Source: a virus
IMG/VR virus record: IMGVR_UViG_3300042731_001312
Location: 37,110 to 101,109 of that record
Reading direction: 5' to 3' (one strand)
Length of the DNA: 64,000 nucleotides
Part shown: in pieces, positions 9,769 through 17,493 of the stretch
How positions within the stretch are numbered: position 1 is the stretch's first letter
Layout of the letters: every line of letters begins with the position of its first letter
Position numbers and translations under genes: made by a program
The notes under the pieces: model-generated
Told to the model about the DNA's origin: nothing
What the model saw: only the letters and a program-made list of their open reading frames with translations
Databases searched by the model: none

Positions 9769-10440
9769 TTGAATCTCGTCACAGTCGACTTCTCGCTTAA
9801 TTCCCCTGGTATTTGTATCTGGCAGTCTGATACAGATGAATATCACTTTGTCTCCTATATTAAAGCAGGTCAAGGTACAAAAGCAGAACAAAAACACCAA
9901 GAAGAAATTTCTACGTTCTCAGACGTAACTCTAGTTCATCAACCCGACTGGAAAGCTAATTTAGGTGATTATGCTAAAAATGAATTGGCTAAAGTCAGAA
10001 GATATATGCAAATGGCAGATCAGATTATTAATCTAATTGTCAGCATTACACAAACTAAGCAAAATTACTATATTGCTTTCGAGGGCTCATCTTATGGTTC
10101 AAAGATGGGTACTAATAATATCATCGACATGGCGGCAGGTGCAGCCATTCTAAAAGAACAGATGATTTCTCAGCTTGACGTCAAAGATCTATTGACAGTA
10201 GCTCCTACTACAATTAAGAAACATGCTGGAAAGGGTAATATGAATAAAGCTGCTCTATGGAAAGCTTTTATCGATAATGTTTTACAAGATGAACAACTTG
10301 CAAAGTCGTCCCTATTCACTTATTGTCAGAAAGAAATTGGAGAGGTTAAGAAAGTTCCAAAGCCATTTGACGATCTAGTTGATGCCTGGTTTCTTAATCA
10401 TTATTTACTAACTCAACTCGAGGGAAATTTGCCAGACTAA
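9769..10440 (+). CDS. RuvC-like Holliday-junction resolvase / RNase H-fold nuclease
   Basis: 223 residues, from a TTG start one base after the preceding stop. The acidic residues of the RuvC/RNase H fold are in order: D7 in VTVDFSLNSPG, E105 in IAFEGSSYGSK, and the C-terminal DDLVDAW motif. A central helix region (DMAAGAAILKEQM) and the APTTIKKHAGKGNMNK segment also fit phage RuvC-type resolvases. It probably cuts branched DNA during recombination and packaging. T4 uses the unrelated endonuclease VII, so this is a replacement, presumably serving the same purpose. Confidence 0.8.
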   Translation: MNLVTVDFSLNSPGICIWQSDTDEYHFVSYIKAGQGTKAEQKHQEEISTFSDVTLVHQPDWKANLGDYAKNELAKVRRYMQMADQIINLIVSITQTKQNYYIAFEGSSYGSKMGTNNIIDMAAGAAILKEQMISQLDVKDLLTVAPTTIKKHAGKGNMNKAALWKAFIDNVLQDEQLAKSSLFTYCQKEIGEVKKVPKPFDDLVDAWFLNHYLLTQLEGNLPD

Positions 10441-10576
10441 CCAAGTCTCTGCCTTCAGGCTAATCTCTGCCTACAGTTCCATCCGCTAACTAATCTTTCC
10501 CCTGGGGTTAAATACATAACTTATATGCGACTTCCCAGAAAAGGTTTCAAAGCTCTCAAACTTTTTTCAAAAAACT

Positions 10577-10735
10577 TTAGTGCGATGTATAGAGCTCTAT
10601 TCTGGCAGGTATAACGACTGTCATATTACAGCCATCACAACATTTTCCAGAGTCTTTAACTGGCCACGGATTATTACCGTATTGCCCCTTGATAAGCTCG
10701 TCGCAAATGCAACATTTAAAAGGTTCTTTTACCAT
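10577..10735 (-). CDS. 52-residue zinc-ribbon protein
   Basis: Small minus-strand gene: ATG at 10735, stop at 10577. It encodes a CCIC pair near the N-terminus and a CCDGCN pair later, separated by YGNNPWPVKDSG, the usual layout of a small phage zinc ribbon. Its ATG overlaps the stop of the upstream 98-residue gene, so the two form a coupled minus-strand operon. Probably a nucleic-acid- or protein-binding adaptor; the function is unknown. Confidence 0.8.
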   Translation of the reverse strand: MVKEPFKCCICDELIKGQYGNNPWPVKDSGKCCDGCNMTVVIPARIELYTSH

Positions 10736-11025
10736 ACTTGTGTCATTGATTCACCGTACTCGGCGATGTCGTCTTTAATAATATTGATAATGTCTTCGAT
10801 TCGCCTTACATCTTCCATCGGCAATCCAAGTGTTTTTGAGTCTTCAAGCAGAGTATCATATAGATAACCATCCCAGATACCGCTAAGAGCATTTGTTACG
10901 TTGTTAAAGATACTTTCATCATTGTCAATACACCATGACTGGACTCGTCTAATGGTTTCTGCGTGGTAGCTCATAAGCTCCCCGTCAAATAATTGGTGTC
11001 TGTTGAATCTTTGATAATTTGCCAT
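10729..11025 (-). CDS. Unknown 98-residue protein, first gene of minus-strand operon
   Basis: Minus-strand gene with a strong AGGAG ribosome-binding site 5 bases before its ATG, unusual in this window where most leaders lack one. The protein is acidic and helical (SYHAETIRRVQSWC, EDVRRIEDIINIIKDD), without recognised motifs. It is preceded by a promoter-like block shared almost base for base with 24784-24812. Early expression is likely from that promoter; the product's role is unknown. Confidence 0.8.
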   Translation of the reverse strand: MANYQRFNRHQLFDGELMSYHAETIRRVQSWCIDNDESIFNNVTNALSGIWDGYLYDTLLEDSKTLGLPMEDVRRIEDIINIIKDDIAEYGESMTQVW

Positions 11026-11036
11026 TTGTCTCCTTG

Positions 11037-11065
11037 TTTAATTACAGTACTAATATAATAAAAAA
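11037..11065 (-). promoter_or_regulatory. Promoter block shared with 24784-24812
   Basis: On the minus strand it reads T-run, A, then TTATATTAGTACTGTAATTA, AA; 29 bases identical to the block before the plus-strand gene at 24823. The core GTACTRTAAT recurs at 26016 and 57706. Probably a host-RNA-polymerase (early) promoter. Confidence 0.65.
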
Positions 11066-11125
11066 ATCTGATATATGAAACTTTTTTAGCAACTATTTTG
11101 CAAAAAACTTATTAACATCACCGCA

Positions 11126-11153
11126 GAAACAAATCAGAATGTAGATATATAAT
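11126..11153 (+). promoter_or_regulatory. Composite promoter: GAAAC-17-TATAAT overlapping GATATATAA
   Basis: GAAAC at 11126-11130 and TATAAT at 11148-11153 are 17 bases apart. GATATATAA at 11144-11152 shares most bases with the TATAAT box. The site could serve both early and late polymerase forms for the gene at 11182. Confidence 0.5.
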
Positions 11154-11181
11154 ATGTATAACAAACAAAAGAATTGGTGAT

Positions 11182-11376
11182 ATGTTGATTACAGCGGACT
11201 ACTTCCGTCTCAATGAGATCCTTACACAAATGGTGGAAGCTAACCAGCTCACAGAAGGTGAGCGTGAAGAGTTACTACACAAATCAGGGCTGATTAAGCA
11301 AGAGGACGGGACATGGAAGGAAGTATCTACAGACTCTAGAACAGGGTATGCTGAAGCTTATTTGACATTGGACTGA
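11182..11376 (+). CDS. Unknown 64-residue protein
   Basis: Small acidic, helical protein (YFRLNEILTQMVEANQLTEGEREELLHKSG), ATG after an AT-rich leader. No recognised family. It follows a composite promoter-like region and precedes gp32 by 77 bases. The divergent minus-strand operon begins 157 bases to the left, so 11026-11181 is a two-way regulatory region. Confidence 0.7.
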   Translation: MLITADYFRLNEILTQMVEANQLTEGEREELLHKSGLIKQEDGTWKEVSTDSRTGYAEAYLTLD

Positions 11377-11453
11377 AACTATTGATTGTTGTGCAACTAT
11401 AAGGTATTGAAAGTAATTTTCAAGTTTTAAACATTTAAACAATTTTAAGTATC

Positions 11454-12383
11454 ATGAGTGAAAATTTTGACATTTTTAACTTGGGCGTAGAAGACGTTGA
11501 AACGCATCAGCCCCAACAAACAACGGTAAACGAAGTTTACAAACCAACTGCCGATGACGGCAAAGACGGAACTTACAAAGCACTAGTGCGTTTTGTTCCA
11601 AACCCAGAGAATCCAAGAAAATCTCTGATTCAAAAGTACGTACACTGGATGACTAACTCAAACGGTGACGGTAAATTAGTTGACTCTCCAGCTACTATCG
11701 GCGAGCACTGTCCAATTGCAGATGTATTCTGGAAATTGCGCAAGTCTGACTCAGCGGTAGATCGAAAATCTTCTGAGAAGCTAAAGAGACGTCAGCAGTA
11801 CTATTCTCTTATTAAGATTATTAAAGATCCACAAAACCCAGAACTAGAGGGTACTTACAAAGTATTCAAATTCGGTTACAAGATCAAAGAAAAGATCGAC
11901 TCTGAGTTGAAGCCTGATTTTGGTGAGCCAACACAAGTATACGATCTATTTGAAGGTAAGAACTTTGAATTAGTTATCACTCGCCAAGGTGAGTACAATA
12001 ACTACGATAAGTCTAAGTTCTCTTCTAGTAAATCTGCAATCTTAATGGGTGATACTCCAGCAGAAAGAACTCAAGAGGCAATGAGTCAAATTAAAGCTGA
12101 ACTAGAGAATGCTCCTTCATTGGCACAATATGACTATAAGCCATGGGACGAAGACACTAGAGCATTCGTTAACAACGTTCTTAGAATGTATCTAAATCCA
12201 GGTGACTCGATCGCCGCAGTAACTGCAACTCCAGCTTCAAAGCAAGCAACTGCTAAAGCAGAACCTGCTCCTGTGGCAGCACCAGCAGCAGTAGCCGCAC
12301 CTGCAAAAGTAGACACTGAAACAGCTGCACCTGCAAATACGGATGATGATTTAGATTCCTTCTTAAATGACCTCAACCTCTAA
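11454..12383 (+). CDS. 32: Single-stranded DNA-binding protein, T4 gp32-like
   Basis: 309 residues. The core (KALVRFVPNPENPRKSLIQKYVHW, SSEKLKRRQQYYSLIKIIKDP, NFELVITRQGEYNNYDKSKF) matches the OB-fold of T4 gp32; an Ala/Pro-rich linker leads to an acidic tail (DDDLDSFLNDLNL) that in T4 recruits replication and recombination partners. It coats single-stranded DNA at the fork. Unlike T4 gp32, which binds zinc through one His and three Cys, only one Cys is present (GEHCPIADVFW), so the zinc site appears lost. The 3' end overlaps the primase gene by 17 bases. Confidence 0.93.
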   Translation: MSENFDIFNLGVEDVETHQPQQTTVNEVYKPTADDGKDGTYKALVRFVPNPENPRKSLIQKYVHWMTNSNGDGKLVDSPATIGEHCPIADVFWKLRKSDSAVDRKSSEKLKRRQQYYSLIKIIKDPQNPELEGTYKVFKFGYKIKEKIDSELKPDFGEPTQVYDLFEGKNFELVITRQGEYNNYDKSKFSSSKSAILMGDTPAERTQEAMSQIKAELENAPSLAQYDYKPWDEDTRAFVNNVLRMYLNPGDSIAAVTATPASKQATAKAEPAPVAAPAAVAAPAKVDTETAAPANTDDDLDSFLNDLNL

Positions 12384-13446
12384 TCCTATACAGTTAACAG
12401 AGGAGCTTAAGAGTAGAATAAAGAAAGCACTAAAACAAGTTTGTGTAGAACATCATTCTACTCCTAATAAGCAACTACTTAAAGACATGCCAGGGCGTAT
12501 AACCCTGGCGTGTCCTTATTGTGGTGATTCTCATACTGATGATACCAAGAAACGTGGTAACATGTATTGGGACACTTTGCAGTATCATTGCTATAACTGC
12601 TCTCACCACACAAACCTGCATAGTTTCTTAAAGGACCATCAGGTTAAAATGCCCAACAATGGTGACTCATTTACTATTATCGACTATATTAAGGCTAATA
12701 AGACACAGGTTACTCAAGACGAAGTCTTACAGAATCAGTCATTAGCTAAAGTACAGGAATTAGGGTTAACAGTCGATGAGTTTAAACAAGTATTTGGGGC
12801 TAAAGAGATTGAACCTGGGGACTGGATTTGGTTTCAGTTAAAAGACCGATTATTACATAATAAAGCAGATGAGTTTCTGTTTTCCCCCAAAGGCAATAGA
12901 CTGTGGATTCTAAACCGTGGGCTTGAAGGTAAAATTATCGGTGCACAATCCAGAAGAATGAAGGGCTATGGGTCTAGATACCTGACCTATGACCTACCAA
13001 AAATATATGAAGAGTGGAATAAACCGCTCGATCTATCACAAGAGGAATTAAACAAACTTGCAAAAGCCAGCACGCTATTTGGTATTATGCAAGTTAATTT
13101 CCAACAACCAGTAACTCTGTTCGAGGGGCCTATTGACGCTAAGTTTATGCACAACTCTTTAGCGTTAGCTACAGCGGGACGTTCCACAGAAGAGTTTGAT
13201 GAAATGGCAACAGTACGTTATATGTTTGATAACGATACTACTGGTAAAAAGAAGATGATGGAAAAATTAAAGAAAGGTAGACCTGTTTTTATGTGGTCTA
13301 AATTTCTAGAAGATTTTAAGCTAGATACATATAATATCAAGGATTTAAACGACTTGGTAAGAGTATGTTTTGAGCAGAAGTCTCCGGCATGGAAACAAAT
13401 TGAAAACTACTTTACATCAAGCGAATTAGACCTATGGTATGTATAA
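12367..13446 (+). CDS. 61: DNA primase (T4 gp61 / DnaG type)
   Basis: 359 residues. An N-terminal zinc ribbon has C49/C52 (CPYCGDS) and C75/C78 (CYNC). A TOPRIM catalytic domain follows, with the Glu motif LFEGPIDAKF at about 251 and the Asp motif FDNDTTGKKK at about 289. It makes RNA primers for lagging-strand synthesis with helicase gp41. It starts inside the end of gene 32, implying coupled translation. Identity as a primase is secure; the gene number is by analogy. Confidence 0.88.
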   Translation: MTSTSNPIQLTEELKSRIKKALKQVCVEHHSTPNKQLLKDMPGRITLACPYCGDSHTDDTKKRGNMYWDTLQYHCYNCSHHTNLHSFLKDHQVKMPNNGDSFTIIDYIKANKTQVTQDEVLQNQSLAKVQELGLTVDEFKQVFGAKEIEPGDWIWFQLKDRLLHNKADEFLFSPKGNRLWILNRGLEGKIIGAQSRRMKGYGSRYLTYDLPKIYEEWNKPLDLSQEELNKLAKASTLFGIMQVNFQQPVTLFEGPIDAKFMHNSLALATAGRSTEEFDEMATVRYMFDNDTTGKKKMMEKLKKGRPVFMWSKFLEDFKLDTYNIKDLNDLVRVCFEQKSPAWKQIENYFTSSELDLWYV

Positions 13447-13451
13447 AAGAA

Positions 13452-13643
13452 ATGGAAGATAAGTTAGAAGACTTTTTTAAAGACTCTGATAGATTTAAAG
13501 GCAACAAGCTTTTAGTCGGCTTTGATGTAGATGAGTTTAACGTACAGAGTAAAGATTTTGCTGTGGAAAAGCCTAAACTTAAGAAGGGCCAAAAGGCTGC
13601 TAAGTTTATTAAGTCTAATCCAAACAAAAAATCTCTGTTCTAA
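13452..13643 (+). CDS. Small protein with possible clamp-binding tail
   Basis: 63 residues from the ATG at 13452, which follows the primase stop and an AAAAGAA leader; an upstream in-frame ATG at 13434 would add 6 residues. The protein is acidic at the N-terminus (MEDKLEDFFKDSDRF) and basic at the C-terminus, ending NPNKKSLF. Similar Leu-Phe endings occur in RNase H, the polymerase C-half and the 144-residue gene at 41619. Sitting between primase and the uvsY-like gene, it is probably a replication or recombination accessory; no family is recognised. Confidence 0.7.
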   Translation: MEDKLEDFFKDSDRFKGNKLLVGFDVDEFNVQSKDFAVEKPKLKKGQKAAKFIKSNPNKKSLF

Positions 13644-13653
13644 TATAACTAAT

Positions 13654-14076
13654 ATGAGTAAAGAAAAGATTCAGGCCCTAGATCAAAAGTTATCTGCCCA
13701 AAGACAACAGTGGTCAGATACTGTTAGGGGCCTAGCAAAGGGACTAAAGAAAGTCGACGGCATGGAAGATGTTATCGCTGAGGTGTTATCTTCAAGACAG
13801 ACCATGGTCGACCAAATCGCGTACCTTAATGTAAAAATAAAAGAACAAAGAACGGCAATCTCAGTTAGATACCGCGAGGCATATATCAGATATTATGAGT
13901 ATGACTACAAACTAGGTGAGAAGCAAAAGGAAAGGTTTATCGAAACCGATCTGGCAGATGAGAATATTATTCTATCTCATCTAGAAAATCAACTAGACTT
14001 TTTTAATAGCTCAGTAAAAACCCTAGATAATATGGGCTTTGCTATTAGAAATAGGTTGTCGTTGAATGGACTATAA
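13654..14076 (+). CDS. uvsY: UvsY-like recombination mediator
   Basis: 140 residues, near T4 UvsY's 137. It is nearly all helical, with the C-terminal pattern SSVKTLDNMGFAIRNRL resembling the T4 UvsY end (DAIKSRGFAIKHI). It sits directly beside uvsW, as in T4. UvsY loads the UvsX recombinase onto gp32-covered DNA, and uvsX is present at 38298. I chose the ATG at 13654 after the previous stop because the longer frame overlaps the preceding gene. Assignment rests on length, ending and neighbours. Confidence 0.65.
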   Translation: MSKEKIQALDQKLSAQRQQWSDTVRGLAKGLKKVDGMEDVIAEVLSSRQTMVDQIAYLNVKIKEQRTAISVRYREAYIRYYEYDYKLGEKQKERFIETDLADENIILSHLENQLDFFNSSVKTLDNMGFAIRNRLSLNGL

Positions 14077-14079
14077 TAG

Positions 14080-15588
14080 ATGGAACTAAGTTTAACAGAT
14101 AATAAGCAGTTTCTACGTGTTGATGAGGCGAGTGAGTTAGAGATAGAACAGCTTAACATCACTTTTAATCGTAGGATTGAGAACTGGCGATTCCACCCTC
14201 TTGTGAAAAAGGGTTTATGGGATGGCTATATCTCATATATTAAGGATGATAAATGGATTCCTTCTGGCTTATGGAAAGAGATAATGGACCTGTGTAAGCA
14301 GTATAAGTTTGAGCTTAAGATGAATGGCGTTACCTCGTTGTTCGATCCTAGTGTAAAGCAAGAAGAGTTCACAGAGTGGGCAGAACAGTATTTCGACGGC
14401 CATGAAATTACACCTAGAGACTATCAGATTGAGGCCGCATATAATATCTTAAGGTTTAGAAGATGTCTAAGTGAATTAGCAACATCAGCAGGTAAAACCC
14501 TGATAACGTATATGGCTCTTGCGTATATGTTAGAGAAGGGTAAAGCAGGCAGAGTATTACTTATTGTCCCAAACGTTTCGCTAGTCGTACAGGCCTCTGA
14601 GGACTTCATGGACTATAACTGGCGTGCAGCTACTAATATTAAAATACAACAGATCTACTCTGGTCAGAAAGTAAGACCCGGTAGAAACGTGGTAATCGGT
14701 ACATATCAATCCCTAGTTAAAAAGGATAAAGAATACTTTGAGCAGTTTGACGCTGTAATTATTGATGAGACTCATAAAGCCAAATCCACATCAATTAAAA
14801 CTATTCTACAAAAGTGTACTGCTGCAAACTATCGTTTTGGTTTATCGGGTACAATTCCAAAACCAAAAACATTAGATAGATTAACCTTAATGTCTCACAC
14901 CGGACCTGTGATTACAGAGGTTAATGCAAACTTCTTACAACAAGAAGGCCACATTGCAGGTTGTAATGTGAAAGTAATTAAAATGGATTATGCTCCACAA
15001 AGTACAAAGAATGCTTTTAGAGAGATGTCCCAAAACAGATATGAAAGTAAAGACGTTTTCAAATTCGAAAGCAATTATGTCATCAATTCAACAGGCCGCC
15101 TTAGTTTCATTTGCAACATTATTTCCAGAGTACGCGGCAATAGCCTTGTACTTTTCCACAGGATTGAACATGGTAAGAGAATCTATGAGAAACTTCGCCA
15201 AGATAGCGATAAGCCAATTTACTATGTTGATGGCAACACCGATAAAGACATCCGTGAAGAATATAAGAAGAAAATGGAAGCTGGCGCCCAGGTTGTTATT
15301 GTGGCTTCTTACGGTACATTTTCTACTGGTATTTCTATTAAAAAAATACACAATATCTTCTTTACAGAATCGTTTAAGTCGGAAGTCATAATTAGACAAT
15401 CGATCGGTCGAGGTCTAAGAAAACACCACACCAAATCAGAGGTTAATATTATTGATTTTGTAGATGATTTAAGCTCACCGGACTGGGATAATTACCTTAT
15501 CAGACACGCGAAGGCTAGGCAGAAGATCTACAAGGAGCAGAAGTTCCCTTTTGAGATAAAAAATGTAACTTTTGACGGTGATATATAA
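14080..15588 (+). CDS. uvsW: UvsW-type DNA/RNA helicase
   Basis: 502 residues, almost exactly T4 UvsW length. Superfamily 2 motifs are clear: Q-motif region TPRDYQIEAAYNIL, Walker A TSAGKT at 135-140, DETH box at 229-232, LSGTIPK, and late motifs ending RQSIGRGLRKH. An N-terminal UvsW-specific domain (FHPLVKKGLWDGYI) is present. UvsW remodels R-loops and recombination forks and helps switch replication mode. The stop codon is formed by the GATATATAA element, which probably drives the next gene. Confidence 0.92.
   Translation: MELSLTDNKQFLRVDEASELEIEQLNITFNRRIENWRFHPLVKKGLWDGYISYIKDDKWIPSGLWKEIMDLCKQYKFELKMNGVTSLFDPSVKQEEFTEWAEQYFDGHEITPRDYQIEAAYNILRFRRCLSELATSAGKTLITYMALAYMLEKGKAGRVLLIVPNVSLVVQASEDFMDYNWRAATNIKIQQIYSGQKVRPGRNVVIGTYQSLVKKDKEYFEQFDAVIIDETHKAKSTSIKTILQKCTAANYRFGLSGTIPKPKTLDRLTLMSHTGPVITEVNANFLQQEGHIAGCNVKVIKMDYAPQSTKNAFREMSQNRYESKDVFKFESNYVINSTGRLSFICNIISRVRGNSLVLFHRIEHGKRIYEKLRQDSDKPIYYVDGNTDKDIREEYKKKMEAGAQVVIVASYGTFSTGISIKKIHNIFFTESFKSEVIIRQSIGRGLRKHHTKSEVNIIDFVDDLSSPDWDNYLIRHAKARQKIYKEQKFPFEIKNVTFDGDI
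15580..15588 (+). promoter_or_regulatory. Late-promoter-like GATATATAA overlapping the uvsW stop
   Basis: Exact 9-mer; its last three bases are the TAA stop of uvsW, giving a C-terminal Asp-Ile. It lies 36 bases before the ATG at 15625. Confidence 0.65.
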
Positions 15589-15624
15589 TACTATAGTAAA
15601 GTATTAAAAATAAATTCAATAAAA

Positions 15625-17475
15625 ATGGGTTCATTAAAACTACAATCTTTTGAAGAGTTTGCAAACGCTTCTGCAAAGGCAGCTGCTGTAAAACTTGAAG
15701 AGGAACAAAGCGCTGCAAGAAACGCTGCAGCAGATCAATTTAAATCTCTATTAGCCGAGTTCGGCGCTACATCATTAAAAGATCTTAACGAAGAGGAAAG
15801 AGGCAAGTTTTACGCTAAACTTGGTGCTTCTGAAATCTCTGAGTCTGTAGCAATCATCGAAGAAGGCACGAGATCTCAAGTAGGTAGAATTACTAAAAGA
15901 GGTAAAATCGAATCAGTGTATATGCACTATGATGGTTATCCAGACCACATGCTACCTACAATTAAAAAAGGATATAAGGACGGAGCTAACGTTCAACTAC
16001 TGTTGAAGAAAGGAGGTGGCTCAGGCCTGGAAGCAGATCCAGCAAAGATTAATTTCTATGGAGATAAGCATGTATTGAAAGGTGACGCTAAAAATATTGA
16101 TAAGTATCTAAAGGATGCTGACTATGATGGTGGTGCAGAATTCGTTTACCTATATGATGAAAGAGATGGTAAATGGTATATGGCTGACATCTATGGCGGC
16201 GGTGGTTTAACACCAGCATTTGAGTCATTTATTATTAACGAAGCGTTTGTACCTTCTAAGGGTAATTTAAGAGACGCTAAGAAAGTGTCTAAGTCGTTAG
16301 AGCAAATTATGATGGAAGCGGTTGCTTTAACTAGAGATAAAGAGACTCACCTAGGCGCAGTAAAATACTTATTAATGTATGCACTAGAAGATGCTAACTT
16401 CCACAGCTATATGGAACCCGTAGCTAAGAAGATTGGCGGAAAGATCAGAACTATTATGGTATCGATCGATGAACTAGGTGGTATTGAACTTCCTATCGGT
16501 GCAAAAACAATCCAAAAATTCCTAGACCAAAGATACTCTAATTTATCTAGCGCAGCTGGATGGTCAGGTATCGGTCTTGTTGAGGGTGTTGCAATGTATC
16601 TAGATGGATGGGGCTTCTCAAAAGAGGCTCAAGCAATCGTAGATCAATTTAATCTAATCTGGCAAAATGAGTCAGTAATGAATGAGGGTAATGCATTCCT
16701 AGCAGCAAGAGCAAAAGCAATCGAGGAAGATGCTGAAGAGTTCGAGTTTAACGGTAAGACTTACCCGGTTATTAAAGAATCTGATGAGGCTATCTGTGAA
16801 GCAACTGTTGAGATGGATGCATTAGATCCAGATAATAAAGACTTCTTAAAGTTCTTAAAGAAGAACAGGGTTAAAATCATTAATAAAGTTATGGACGGTC
16901 CAGGCGGAGGTACACCAGTTATTACAATGCAGGGTAAAAGAAAAGACCTTGAAAAAGTATTAGCAGATCCAGAACTTGGTTGGGACGATCCAGATTTAGC
17001 AGAATATATTGAAGAAGGTAACGCTTTCGGTGCTGCAAGAGCTGAGGCTATTGCTAAAGGTGATGACAAATTCAAAGTAGGAGACGAAGAATATCCAGTT
17101 GAAGACGTTGACGCTGAAGATAAAGAGAACGCTGAAGAGTTTGCAGCAGAAGGTAATGCTTTCGGTGCTGCAAGAGCAGAGGCTATCGCTAAAGGCGAAA
17201 AAGAATTTACAGTAGACGGAGAAACTTACCCGGTTGAAGACGTTGACGCTGAAGATAAAGAGAACGCTGAAGAGTTTGCTAACGAAGAAGCAGTTACAGA
17301 GGCTGAAGTAAAATCAGACGAAGATTTTAAAGAGTATGCATTCTCTGTTTTACAAAAAGCATTCGGTGATAAATTTGATGAAGAAAAAGCACAAGAAGTT
17401 GTAGACGGTTTATTGTCTAAGCACGGTGAAGATTATGGTGCAGCAGTAGGTGCATTACAATCGTCATTAGGATAA
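15625..17475 (+). CDS. Large internal head protein with targeting peptide and repeats
   Basis: 616 residues. The N-terminus LQSFEEFANAS resembles T4 capsid-targeting peptides, followed by an IIEE/G protease-type site at about 79. Next comes a domain with VYMHYDGYPDHML, a pattern I associate with phage proteins of unknown function; then helical segments and further NE/A or NE/G junctions (FIINE/A, SVMNE/G). Three copies of an EGNAFxAARAxAI...YPV unit follow, two of them 45-residue tandem repeats. The end is a small helical domain. Probably packaged in the prohead and processed; enzymatic activity is not evident. Confidence 0.82.
   Translation: MGSLKLQSFEEFANASAKAAAVKLEEEQSAARNAAADQFKSLLAEFGATSLKDLNEEERGKFYAKLGASEISESVAIIEEGTRSQVGRITKRGKIESVYMHYDGYPDHMLPTIKKGYKDGANVQLLLKKGGGSGLEADPAKINFYGDKHVLKGDAKNIDKYLKDADYDGGAEFVYLYDERDGKWYMADIYGGGGLTPAFESFIINEAFVPSKGNLRDAKKVSKSLEQIMMEAVALTRDKETHLGAVKYLLMYALEDANFHSYMEPVAKKIGGKIRTIMVSIDELGGIELPIGAKTIQKFLDQRYSNLSSAAGWSGIGLVEGVAMYLDGWGFSKEAQAIVDQFNLIWQNESVMNEGNAFLAARAKAIEEDAEEFEFNGKTYPVIKESDEAICEATVEMDALDPDNKDFLKFLKKNRVKIINKVMDGPGGGTPVITMQGKRKDLEKVLADPELGWDDPDLAEYIEEGNAFGAARAEAIAKGDDKFKVGDEEYPVEDVDAEDKENAEEFAAEGNAFGAARAEAIAKGEKEFTVDGETYPVEDVDAEDKENAEEFANEEAVTEAEVKSDEDFKEYAFSVLQKAFGDKFDEEKAQEVVDGLLSKHGEDYGAAVGALQSSLG
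17014..17283 (+). repeat. Two tandem 135-base coding repeats, third divergent copy at 16684
   Basis: Units at 17014-17148 and 17149-17283 each encode 45 residues (EGNAFGAARAEAIAKG... YPVEDVDAEDKENAEEFA). A more diverged copy begins at 16684. They are coding, in register, and acidic at the ends. Confidence 0.9.
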
Positions 17476-17493
17476 ACAAAAACCAAACTTCTT

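Noticed and set aside
10441-10576. Additional gene in the 136-base convergent gap
   Set aside because: Only short repeats of TCTCTGCCT and a weak GCCT/AGGC hairpin are visible; no credible start with a coding pattern.
10580-10867. 95-residue plus-strand ORF
   Set aside because: It lies opposite the coupled minus-strand genes at 10577-11025, which have a strong ribosome-binding site and a zinc-ribbon pattern.
13531-13653. Longer start for the UvsY-like gene
   Set aside because: It would run through the preceding small gene; the ATG at 13654 follows that gene's stop.
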